Assembly: GCA_037127585.1 (NCBI GenBank) | Contig: JBAXYB010000003.1 | Coordinates: forward strand, 1-64,000 | Length of the DNA: 64,000 nucleotides | Direction: 5' to 3' | Source of the DNA: CAINDI01 sp037127585 | GTDB taxonomy: Bacteria > Verrucomicrobiota > Verrucomicrobiia > Palsa-1439 | Shown here: positions 1 to 6,684 of the stretch, piece by piece | Layout: each line of letters opens with the position of its first letter | Numbering within the stretch: the first letter of the stretch is position 1 | Notes under the pieces: generated by a model | Told to the model about the DNA's origin: nothing | The model's input: only the letters and a program-made list of their open reading frames with translations | Database searches by the model: none | Program-made: the position numbers and the translations under genes

Positions 1-64
1 GAGATTCGAACTCGCGACCCCTTGCACCCCATGCAAGTGCGCTACCAGGCTGCGCCACGTCCCG
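1..64 (-). tRNA. tRNA-Pro (anticodon GGG), 3' end cut by the window
   Basis: Read on the minus strand the sequence starts with acceptor half CGGGACG, then U8, a D arm (GGCGCAGCCTGGTAGCGC), an anticodon stem CUUGC/GCAAG closing a 7-nt loop AUGGGGU, and a T arm with loop TTCGAAT. Loop position 33 is U and positions 34-36 read GGG, so it decodes CCC (proline). About a dozen 3' bases, including the second acceptor strand, lie outside the window. Confidence 0.93.
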
Positions 65-194
65 ACTGCGGCGACACTAGCACGGGGTTGACCGCGGGCG
101 CAACTGACTAAATTTGCCGGGCCGATTCCGTTTCATTTTGGCACTTGCGCAATATCGAAAGGCGCGGATACTTACGCGGCACCAAGGACTCAAT

Positions 195-959
195 ATGAAA
201 ATAATCGCATTGTTTATGTTTTGCGCCGGGATCGTTTCAGTGCGGGCTCAGACGGTTCAAACCGTCGCGACCGACAAGCAGGGGCAATCATTCGTCACCA
301 CCAGCAGCGTCACGGACAAGACGACGCTGCCGGACGGTAGCGCACAAGTTAACGTCAGTACTTTGCGACCGAATGCCGATGGTAAGCTCGTGCTCGATAC
401 GCAAGCGATAGCGGTGACCACGCCCGCTGTGGACGGCGTGACGACGACGACCACGACCGAGCGCCGGGTGGATGTTAACGGTGTGGCCCGGCTTGACAGC
501 CAGGTCGTTGATCGCACCACGAAAATCAGCGACACCGAGACGCGCACGGACCGGACGATACAAAGTGTTGACCACGGCAATGGCCGGCTGGCCATCACCG
601 CGCGCGAGACTTCGATCACCCGGACGGACGGCAATCAATCCACCACCGAAACCACGATTCAGAAACCAGCCGGCAACGGTTGGCGGGCGGAAGCCCAAGT
701 TCGCACGATCGAAACCAAAGCCGCGGACGGTTCGATTCAACGTGAAATCATCGAATCCGGCCGGCCGCAATACGACCGTCAAACAAGCAGTGCCGGCATC
801 GGTGATTCGCTCCGGCCCCAAACCAAGATTATCGAGCGTGAAATCCAACAAGCTGACGGCAACAAAGTGATCGATCGCCAGACGTACCGGCGCGATGTGA
901 ACGGCGATTGGAAGCCGGCAACTTTCAGCATCGAGAACGGCCAGAAGCCGATTCAGTAG
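195..959 (+). CDS. secreted Thr-rich protein of unknown function
   Basis: A 254-residue protein. I chose the ATG at 195 because AAGGA lies about 7 nt upstream and the first 18 residues (MKIIALFMFCAGIVSVRA, then Q) form a good type I signal peptide; an ATG 27 codons further upstream would bury the signal peptide. The mature part is rich in Thr, Asp and Gln, with short degenerate repeats of the type TTTTTERRVDVNG / TRTDRTIQ / TTETTIQ, suggesting an extended beta-rich or fibrous secreted protein. It has no cysteine in the mature part, no transmembrane segment after the signal, and no domain I recognise. It stands alone between tRNA-Pro and the convergent sufU unit. Confidence 0.75.
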   Translation: MKIIALFMFCAGIVSVRAQTVQTVATDKQGQSFVTTSSVTDKTTLPDGSAQVNVSTLRPNADGKLVLDTQAIAVTTPAVDGVTTTTTTERRVDVNGVARLDSQVVDRTTKISDTETRTDRTIQSVDHGNGRLAITARETSITRTDGNQSTTETTIQKPAGNGWRAEAQVRTIETKAADGSIQREIIESGRPQYDRQTSSAGIGDSLRPQTKIIEREIQQADGNKVIDRQTYRRDVNGDWKPATFSIENGQKPIQ

Positions 960-994
960 CCGCGCCCTTTATGGGCGTGTCCGGGAAGCGGCGG

Positions 995-1381
995 TTACAA
1001 TCTTTCCCGACCCGCGTAGCCGGCTTCAATGTCGTGGAAGAACTCGATGTCGTCCTCCTCGAGTTCCCAGCATAGGAAAACTTCACGGTTCTCGCGGAGG
1101 CTGGGGAAATCCACTAAGCCGCGATCAAAATCTTTGATGACCACGCCGCGCTCCTGCAACTGACGGGCCTCGGCATTCAGCGTCACTAGATCCGTCAGCA
1201 TCGACGTTACGAGACTGCCGCCGAGATCACCGCCGGATTTCGTGAGCGTGAGGCCGAGTTTTTCGTCCGCCTTGTGGGCGCGGTCGCGCCGTGTGTGGAG
1301 TTCTTTGAAGAGTCGGCGCAACTGGGGCAACATCGCCCGCGCTTCCTCCAGCGTGAAATGTTTTTCGAAGTGGTGTTTCAC
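995..1381 (-). CDS. DUF2203 family protein
   Basis: A 128-residue soluble protein. The N-terminus (HFEKHFTLEEARAMLPQL) and the C-terminal block (GLVDFPSLRENREVFLCW, then EEDDIEFFHDIEAGYAGR) match the DUF2203 family, small helical proteins of unknown role. The start is a GTG overlapping the sufU stop codon (GTGA), so the two genes are translationally coupled; a longer reading frame upstream only shadows sufU. Coupling with sufU hints at a link to Fe-S or sulfur handling, but that is only inferred from context. Confidence 0.82.
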   Translation of the reverse strand: MKHHFEKHFTLEEARAMLPQLRRLFKELHTRRDRAHKADEKLGLTLTKSGGDLGGSLVTSMLTDLVTLNAEARQLQERGVVIKDFDRGLVDFPSLRENREVFLCWELEEDDIEFFHDIEAGYAGRERL

Positions 1382-1815
1382 GCCGGTTTCGTTTCCACCT
1401 GCGCGGTAATGCCGCGGTGGGCGGTATGCCAGGCGAGCGTCGCACATTTCACCCGGACCGGAAACTTCAAGACGCCTTCCAGCGCTTTCAAGTCGCCCAA
1501 TTCCTTGCCGCCAAACGGCACATCGCCGCGCATCATTTTCTGAAAGCTCTCGATGTAATTCATCGCCTCGGTCAACGTCTTGCCGATCAGCCTCCCGGTC
1601 ATGATCGACGACGACGCGAGGCAGATCGAGCACCCGTGCCCATCGAACTTCAATTCCACGATTTTCCCGTCCACAATTTTAGCGGTGACTTCGATTTCGT
1701 CGCCGCACAATGGATTGCTGTCCTTATAGGACAAATCCGCCGGTACGACCTTGCCGCGATTCCGAGGTCGCCGGTAGTGATCGAGAATGATTTCCTGATA
1801 AAGCTCTTCCAACAT
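1378..1815 (-). CDS. sufU: SufU-type Fe-S/sulfur-transfer scaffold protein
   Basis: A 145-residue protein of the SufU/IscU family, which accepts sulfur from a SufS-type cysteine desulfurase and delivers it to the SUF assembly machinery. Visible family residues are the N-terminal LYQEIILDHYRRPRNRG, Cys and Asp in NPLCGDE, the CSIC segment in the middle, and a late Cys in VKCATLAW; these are the Zn-ligand/acceptor positions of SufU. The ~20-residue insertion between the second and third Cys regions that separates SufU from IscU appears present. I chose the second Met (MLEELYQ) because the first ATG overlaps a candidate -10 box. No sufS or sufBCD is in the window. DUF2203 follows with a 4-nt overlap. 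Confidence 0.9.
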   Translation of the reverse strand: MLEELYQEIILDHYRRPRNRGKVVPADLSYKDSNPLCGDEIEVTAKIVDGKIVELKFDGHGCSICLASSSIMTGRLIGKTLTEAMNYIESFQKMMRGDVPFGGKELGDLKALEGVLKFPVRVKCATLAWHTAHRGITAQVETKPA

Positions 1816-1828
1816 GGCGGCGGAAGTT

Positions 1829-1856
1829 AGCATATTGCCGGCATTCGCGAAGTAAA
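1829..1856 (-). promoter_or_regulatory. candidate sigma70-type promoter of sufU
   Basis: On the minus strand TTTACT, a 16-nt spacer, then TATGCT, ending 13 nt before the chosen sufU ATG. There is no Shine-Dalgarno sequence between them, so the mRNA leader would be only a few nucleotides long. Confidence 0.4.
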
Positions 1857-1922
1857 TAATCTCCCCACCGCTAATTCATCCCGCCACTTCCAATCCGTCA
1901 CCAGATTGTTACGTAAGTCCGG

Positions 1923-1950
1923 TTGCGTTCCTGACGATTTCAGATACTAT
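1923..1950 (+). promoter_or_regulatory. candidate promoter of the 87-residue protein gene
   Basis: TTGCGT, a 16-nt spacer, then TACTAT on the plus strand, followed 14 nt later by a strong Shine-Dalgarno (AAGGAGG at 1965-1971) and a GTG start at 1981. It lies in the divergent gap between sufU and this gene. Confidence 0.4.
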
Positions 1951-1980
1951 GGCGCTGCCCCACCAAGGAGGGGGTCGTCC

Positions 1981-2244
1981 GTGAATCACGATTACGAAAT
2001 TTCTGTGCCGATTGCTGAATTACAAGCCTCGCAAACCGAGGAGATCACCAAATACAAGTGGTTTGAAAGCCAACGCCTCGGCGCCGACATCGGTTGGACC
2101 CGGGCTGCCGATGAATGGTTTGAGAAACACTTTGCCGACTGGGTGCGCGAGCAGCGCCGGTTGATCGATGAAGCCCTCAGCATGACCGACGAATCGCTGG
2201 GCGCGACCAGCGACGAAGAGTCGCGCGAGTTGCAGTCGGTGTAG
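1981..2244 (+). CDS. small conserved-looking protein, unknown function
   Basis: An 87-residue acidic, soluble protein starting at GTG with a perfect AAGGAGG 9 nt upstream. The core ITKYKWFESQRLGADIGWTR followed by EWFEKHFADWVREQRR resembles a short family I have seen in genomes of this and related phyla (pattern YKW.ES...G.DIGW..A...W...H...W), but I cannot name a function. The TAG stop codon is part of the flanking dispersed repeat (GTGTAGCGG), so the last residues may have been changed by the repeat. Confidence 0.72.
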   Translation: MNHDYEISVPIAELQASQTEEITKYKWFESQRLGADIGWTRAADEWFEKHFADWVREQRRLIDEALSMTDESLGATSDEESRELQSV

Positions 2245-2331
2245 CGGCCGCGCCGGTGTACAGCGGCTCTGTGAGCCGCTGACTCCCTGAAGCTGCCAAC
2301 GGCTTCGCGCTTCACAGAAGCGCGGCTACAC
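2239..2331. repeat. dispersed palindromic repeat, two hairpin halves (GTGTAGC/GCTACAC family)
   Basis: The left half holds AGCGGCTC-TGT-GAGCCGCT and the right half CGCGCTTC-ACA-GAAGCGCG, followed by GGCTACAC; GTGTA at the left edge is the inverse of TACAC at the right edge. The same architecture recurs at 5650 and 56464, and as a half unit at 40721. Confidence 0.8.
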
Positions 2332-2353
2332 CACGTCTGCGTCTCCGCGAGCA

Positions 2354-2382
2354 TTGACTTTGACTGGCGTGCGCCGTATCAA
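2354..2382 (+). promoter_or_regulatory. sigma70-type promoter of thrS
   Basis: TTGACT, a 17-nt spacer, TATCAA. The -10 box ends 12 nt before the thrS ATG, leaving an mRNA leader of about 5 nt and no Shine-Dalgarno sequence. Confidence 0.6.
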
Positions 2383-2394
2383 ACTACGGCTTTT

Positions 2395-4416
2395 ATGGAA
2401 CGTAAAACTCTCGATCAACGCGGGCAGATGACCGACCTCGAACGGCTCCGGCATTCGGCGGCTCACGTCATGGCCACGGCCATCGCCAAGCTTTGGCCTG
2501 ACGCGCAATTCGCCGCGGGACCGCCGGTCGAGGACGGGTTTTACTACGACGTTGATCTCCAGCACCGCATCTCACCGGAAGACTTCCCGGCCATCGAGGC
2601 CGAGATGAAAAAGATCTCCAAGGAGAATCAGGTCTTCGAGAAGGTTACCGTCACGCGCGATCAGGCGTTGGCGGATGCGCAGGCGGGCCGGCTCGCGGCG
2701 CTCGCTCCGCGGGGCGTTCCGAGCAAGTTCAAGCTCGACATCATCCAAGGCATCCCGGCCGACGAGCCGATTACCTATTTCAAGAACGGCGAGTTCGTCG
2801 ACCTCTGCGCCGGGCCACACGTGATGCGCACCGGCAACGTCAGCGCGTTCAAGCTCACCCACGTCGCCAGCGCGTACTACAAGGGCGACGAGAAAAACCC
2901 GCAGCTCCAGCGCATCTACGGCACGGCGTTCAAGAACAAGACCGAGATGGAAGCCTACTTCACGATGTTGGGAGAGGCCAAGAAACGCGACCACCGCAAG
3001 CTCGGCGCGGAGATGGGCTTGTACGTGATGGACACCGAATACGTCGGCCCCGGCCTGCCGCTCTGGTTGCCGAAAGGCACGGTGATCGTCGAGGAACTGG
3101 AAAAGCTCGCGAAAGAAACCGAGTTCGCCGCCGGCTACGTCCGTGTGAAGACTCCGCATCTTGGACGAGAGAAGATGTACACAACTTCCGGTCACTTGCC
3201 GTACTACGCCGAGAGCATGTTCCCACCAATGGAACTGCCGTTGGAGGGACATTCCAAAGAGGAGTATGATCGTCGTCTTAACCATGCAAAGCAAGCGAAG
3301 GAAAATGCAGCGAAACTCTCCGAAAAGTTCTCGGCAAAAACACTCGATCAGATTCAAGACAATGAGATTGAGGAATTGCTTGCCGCCGTTCAAGCAGAGC
3401 GCAGTAGCTCGGACGTTTACGAAGAAGTCCTGAAAGAAAAAGAGAGCGGCTCAGATAAGTATTACCTCAAAGCGATGAACTGCCCACACCATCACCGGGT
3501 CTTCGCAGCCGAGCCGCATAGTTACCGGGATTTGCCACTGCGGTTGGCGGAGTACGGCACTTGTTACCGGTACGAGCAGTCGGGCGAACTCTTCGGCTTG
3601 ATGCGCGTGCGTTCGCTCAACATGAACGACGCGCACATCTACTGCACGCCCGAGCAATTCGCCGCCGAGTTCAATGCGGTCAACGAGATGTACCTGAAGT
3701 ATTTCAAGATTTTTGGCTTCGAGAAATATCAGATGCGTTTCAGCACCAGCGCGCCGGAAGGGCTCGGCAAGAAGTACGTGGACGAGCCGGCATTGTGGAA
3801 GCAGACCGAGGACATGGTCCGACAAGTCTTGATCGACTCGAAAATCAACTTCGTCGAGGTCGCCAACGAAGCCGCGTTCTACGGCCCGAAGATCGACGTG
3901 CAAGTTTGGAGCGCCATCGGCCGCGAGTTCACCATCGCGACGAATCAGGTGGACTTCGCCGTCCCGAAGCGTTTCGGCCTCGTGTACAAGGATCGCGACA
4001 ACACCGAGAAGACCCCGCTCTGCATTCACCGCGCGCCGCTCGGCACGCACGAACGTTTCATCGGTTTCCTCATCGAACATTACGCCGGCAATTTCCCGCT
4101 CTGGCTCGCGCCGGAGCAGGTGCGAGTCATCACGCTCGGCTCGGAAGAGCCGCTGTTGAATTACGCCAAGGACGTGGTCAATCAACTCCGTGCCCAGCAA
4201 GTTCGCGCGGAAGGTGATTACAGCAACGACCCCATGAAGGCGAAGATCGCCGAAGCCGAGAAAGCCAAAGTCCACACGATGCTCGTCATCGGCGGTCGCG
4301 ACATGGAAGCCGGCGCGGTCAGCATCCGGCTCCACGGCAAAGGCATGGTCGGTACAAAACCGAAGGCGGAAGTGATAGCCGACATTCTTGCCGCGATTCG
4401 CGAGCGGCGTTCCTAA
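2395..4416 (+). CDS. thrS: threonyl-tRNA synthetase with an extra ~70-residue insertion
   Basis: A 673-residue class II synthetase that charges tRNA-Thr. The N-terminal TGS domain is essentially absent: the protein begins almost directly with the editing domain (LRHSAAHVMATAIAKLW, later DLCAGPHV with the conserved Cys and His). The catalytic core carries MNCPHHH (Zn Cys), motif 2 CYRYEQSGELFGLMRVRS, NMNDAHIYC, and motif 3 LGTHERFIGFLIEHY after CIHRAP (Zn His). The anticodon-binding domain is at the C-terminus. Between FPPMELP and SGSDKYYLK there are about 70 extra charged, helical residues (roughly 282-351), where compact ThrRS enzymes pass directly. The ATG at 2395 is favoured; the Met at residue 12 is the alternative. 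The gene has its own promoter and is monocistronic. Confidence 0.96.
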   Translation: MERKTLDQRGQMTDLERLRHSAAHVMATAIAKLWPDAQFAAGPPVEDGFYYDVDLQHRISPEDFPAIEAEMKKISKENQVFEKVTVTRDQALADAQAGRLAALAPRGVPSKFKLDIIQGIPADEPITYFKNGEFVDLCAGPHVMRTGNVSAFKLTHVASAYYKGDEKNPQLQRIYGTAFKNKTEMEAYFTMLGEAKKRDHRKLGAEMGLYVMDTEYVGPGLPLWLPKGTVIVEELEKLAKETEFAAGYVRVKTPHLGREKMYTTSGHLPYYAESMFPPMELPLEGHSKEEYDRRLNHAKQAKENAAKLSEKFSAKTLDQIQDNEIEELLAAVQAERSSSDVYEEVLKEKESGSDKYYLKAMNCPHHHRVFAAEPHSYRDLPLRLAEYGTCYRYEQSGELFGLMRVRSLNMNDAHIYCTPEQFAAEFNAVNEMYLKYFKIFGFEKYQMRFSTSAPEGLGKKYVDEPALWKQTEDMVRQVLIDSKINFVEVANEAAFYGPKIDVQVWSAIGREFTIATNQVDFAVPKRFGLVYKDRDNTEKTPLCIHRAPLGTHERFIGFLIEHYAGNFPLWLAPEQVRVITLGSEEPLLNYAKDVVNQLRAQQVRAEGDYSNDPMKAKIAEAEKAKVHTMLVIGGRDMEAGAVSIRLHGKGMVGTKPKAEVIADILAAIRERRS

Positions 4417-4491
4417 CCGCGGTGGGGTTGACGGGCGGTGTACAATGTTTGGCGCGCAAATCTTAACTGACTTCACCATCGGAGGACGACA

Positions 4492-5640
4492 ATGAGCAAG
4501 ACACTGAATGTTGGAATGATCGGGTACAAATTCATGGGCAAGGCGCACTCGAACGCCTGGCTCAAGGCGGATAAATTTTTTGATCTCAAAGCGCGCCCGG
4601 TCATGAAAATGATCTGTGGCCGCGACAAAGCCGGCGTCTCCCAAGCCGCGTTCCGCTGGGGCTGGGATCAATTCGTCACCGACTGGCGCGATGTCGTCAA
4701 CGATCCGACGATTGATATCGTCGACATCAACACGCCCAACGACACGCACGCCGAGATCGCCATCGCCGCCGCCAAAGCCGGCAAGGCCATCCTCTGCGAA
4801 AAACCGCTCGCGATGGATGTGAAGCAAGGCAAACAGATGGTCGAGGCCGTCAAGAAAGCCGGCGTGGTCAACATGATCTGCCACAATTACCGGCGCATTC
4901 CTGCGCTGGTGCAGGCTAAGAAGATGATTGAGGCCGGCGACATCGGGACGATCTTTCATTACCGGGCCCGGTACGCGCAGGACTGGATTGTGGATCCAAA
5001 TTTCCCGCTTGTCTGGCGGTTGCAGAGCAAAGTGGCCGGCAGCGGCACGCACGGCGACATCAACGCCCACATCATCGACATCGCCCGGTATCTCGTTGGC
5101 GAATTTTCTGAAGTCTGCGGCCAGATGGAAACGTTCATCAAAGAACGCCCTTTGCCGACGGAGCAAGGCGGCCTCAGTGCGACTGGCTCGAAGAAAATGG
5201 GCAAGGTTACGGTTGACGACACGGCGATGTTCATTGGCCGGTTCAAGAACGGCGCGCTGGCCAATCTCGAAGCGACCCGGTTCGCTCTCGGTCGCAAGAA
5301 CGGTATCCAAGTCGAAATCAACGGAAGCAAAGGCAGTCTCTATTTCGACTTCGAAGACATGAACCGCCTCAAGTATTACAACGAAGCCGACCCTGCCGAC
5401 CGGCGTGGTTTCCGCGATATCCTCGTGACCGAAGGCGTGCATGCGTATGCGAACCATTGGTGGCCACCCGGCCACATCATCGGCTACGAACACACCTTCG
5501 TGCATACGATTGCCGACTTCATCAACGCCGTCGTGGACAAGCGCAGCGTCCAGCCGACGTTAGCCGACGGGCTGGCGAATCAGATCGTGTTGGAAGCCGT
5601 CGAGAAATCCGCCAAGACCCGCAAGTGGGTGAAGCTGTAA
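4492..5640 (+). CDS. Gfo/Idh/MocA family NAD(P)-dependent oxidoreductase
   Basis: A 382-residue cytosolic dehydrogenase of the Gfo/Idh/MocA family, which oxidises or reduces sugars and cyclitols. The N-terminal Rossmann domain starts with VGMIGYKFMGKAHSNAW (glycine-rich NAD loop), then VDINTPNDTHAEIA and ILCEKPLAMD, whose EKP lysine is the family catalytic Lys. The C-terminal half has the beta-sheet substrate domain, including GDINAHIIDIARYLVGE with the catalytic Asp/His pair (GxxxxHxxD type). A strong GGAGG lies 6 nt before ATG. No sugar transport or kinase genes are adjacent, so the substrate is open. Genomes of this phylum usually carry many paralogues. Confidence 0.93.
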   Translation: MSKTLNVGMIGYKFMGKAHSNAWLKADKFFDLKARPVMKMICGRDKAGVSQAAFRWGWDQFVTDWRDVVNDPTIDIVDINTPNDTHAEIAIAAAKAGKAILCEKPLAMDVKQGKQMVEAVKKAGVVNMICHNYRRIPALVQAKKMIEAGDIGTIFHYRARYAQDWIVDPNFPLVWRLQSKVAGSGTHGDINAHIIDIARYLVGEFSEVCGQMETFIKERPLPTEQGGLSATGSKKMGKVTVDDTAMFIGRFKNGALANLEATRFALGRKNGIQVEINGSKGSLYFDFEDMNRLKYYNEADPADRRGFRDILVTEGVHAYANHWWPPGHIIGYEHTFVHTIADFINAVVDKRSVQPTLADGLANQIVLEAVEKSAKTRKWVKL

Positions 5641-5649
5641 GGGACTTGG

Positions 5650-5725
5650 TGTAGCGGCGCTTCTGTGAAGCGCCGAATTGTTTGTTTCTCAGCGGGAATC
5701 GGCGGCTCACAGAGCCGCCGCTACA
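5650..5725. repeat. dispersed palindromic repeat (TGTAGCGGCG...CGCCGCTACA)
   Basis: Two hairpins with 3-nt loops, GGCGCTTC-TGT-GAAGCGCC and GGCGGCTC-ACA-GAGCCGCC, framed by complementary ends TGTAGCGGCG and CGCCGCTACA. It occupies nearly the whole gap between the oxidoreductase and the convergent hydrolase gene, and could also act as a bidirectional terminator. Confidence 0.85.
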
Positions 5726-5747
5726 ACTATTTATAACACGCACTAAC

Positions 5748-6650
5748 TCACTTCCGCTGCCACTCGTCTTTCGTCTCCATAACACCGCGCGGGCCGGGGC
5801 CGTCGAGCCAGGCTTTGGCTTCCGCATTGCCGGTGAGATACGCGTCCCAGAATGCCGTGCTGATGGCGAGGATCGCCTTGTGATGATTCGGGTTGCGCGG
5901 TTCGACATCGCCCGGGAGTGGTCGGTCGGTAAACGCGGAATGTTCAGCTCGGTCGAGAACGAGCTCATACTTGCTGCCCGCCGGCAGCGCCGGAAAGACC
6001 GTCCGACGCGATGCCACGGTGGCATGACCGATCGGCGCAGTGTCCTTCGTGCCGGTCATGAGCAGCCACGGAATCTTTACACTCCCGAAAGCGGTTTGGG
6101 CATTGCCGGCGACAGGGGTGCTGGGACTGAATGCGATGGCGGCTTTGATGCGCGGGTCAGTGAATTCGCCCACGGGAAAATGTTGGCCGCTGACGGCTTG
6201 GGTGGTGACCGCACCGAATGAGTGGCCGGACATACCGACTCGATTCATGTCGAGGCGACCGGCGAGGGCGGGAACAGCGGGCAGTTTGTCGAGGACAGCG
6301 GAAACATCTTTGACACGGAGGAGAAAGTTCTGGGCGCTGGCGGCGTTTTGCATGGCGGCCAGGCGTTTCTCCGGCGGCTGCCCCTGCCAGACGCCAGTAT
6401 CACTGCCGGGATGTTGGAGATAGACGACGACGTAACCGTGCGCGGACCAGTGTTGGCCGAGGAACGCGCTGCCGTTACGCGAGCCGCCGAGGCCGTGGCT
6501 GAAGAGAATGACCGGGGCCGGCTTTTTGTCCGCCGGGAGGAAGACGCGCACGGGAATCTCGCGCTGCCGGGCGGCATCGGTCACGGTGAAATCGAGTGGC
6601 TCGCCGGCGTGGACGGTGACTGCTATCAGGAAGCTGAGGAGAAGTTTCAT
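5748..6650 (-). CDS. secreted alpha/beta hydrolase (PAF-acetylhydrolase/dienelactone-hydrolase-like)
   Basis: A 300-residue exported serine hydrolase. The start is set by a signal peptide (MKLLLSFLIAVTVHA, then GEP); an in-frame Met 19 codons upstream would lie before it. The mature protein has the oxyanion region ILFSHGLGGSRNG, the nucleophile elbow GMSGHSFGA (Ser), an acid in LMTGTKDTAP and a candidate catalytic His in DRAEHSAFTD. These place it in the alpha/beta hydrolase superfamily near predicted acetylhydrolases and polyester-hydrolase-like proteins; the substrate cannot be told. The start lies 35 nt after the recQ stop, so it could be read through from recQ. Confidence 0.85.
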   Translation of the reverse strand: MKLLLSFLIAVTVHAGEPLDFTVTDAARQREIPVRVFLPADKKPAPVILFSHGLGGSRNGSAFLGQHWSAHGYVVVYLQHPGSDTGVWQGQPPEKRLAAMQNAASAQNFLLRVKDVSAVLDKLPAVPALAGRLDMNRVGMSGHSFGAVTTQAVSGQHFPVGEFTDPRIKAAIAFSPSTPVAGNAQTAFGSVKIPWLLMTGTKDTAPIGHATVASRRTVFPALPAGSKYELVLDRAEHSAFTDRPLPGDVEPRNPNHHKAILAISTAFWDAYLTGNAEAKAWLDGPGPRGVMETKDEWQRK

Positions 6651-6684
6651 ATTAACCACACAGACGGATTGCCGGTCAGAAAGG

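Noticed and set aside
4428..4445. TTGACG and TACAAT before the Gfo/Idh gene as a promoter
   Set aside because: Only 6 nt separate them, so they cannot be a -35/-10 pair; TACAAT alone may be a -10 box but has no matching -35.
3451..5505. 684-codon open frame on the minus strand
   Set aside because: It runs antisense to thrS and the Gfo/Idh gene in a codon-biased region; the translation is rich in His, Arg, Asp and Val shadows with no domain, and crosses two intact genes.
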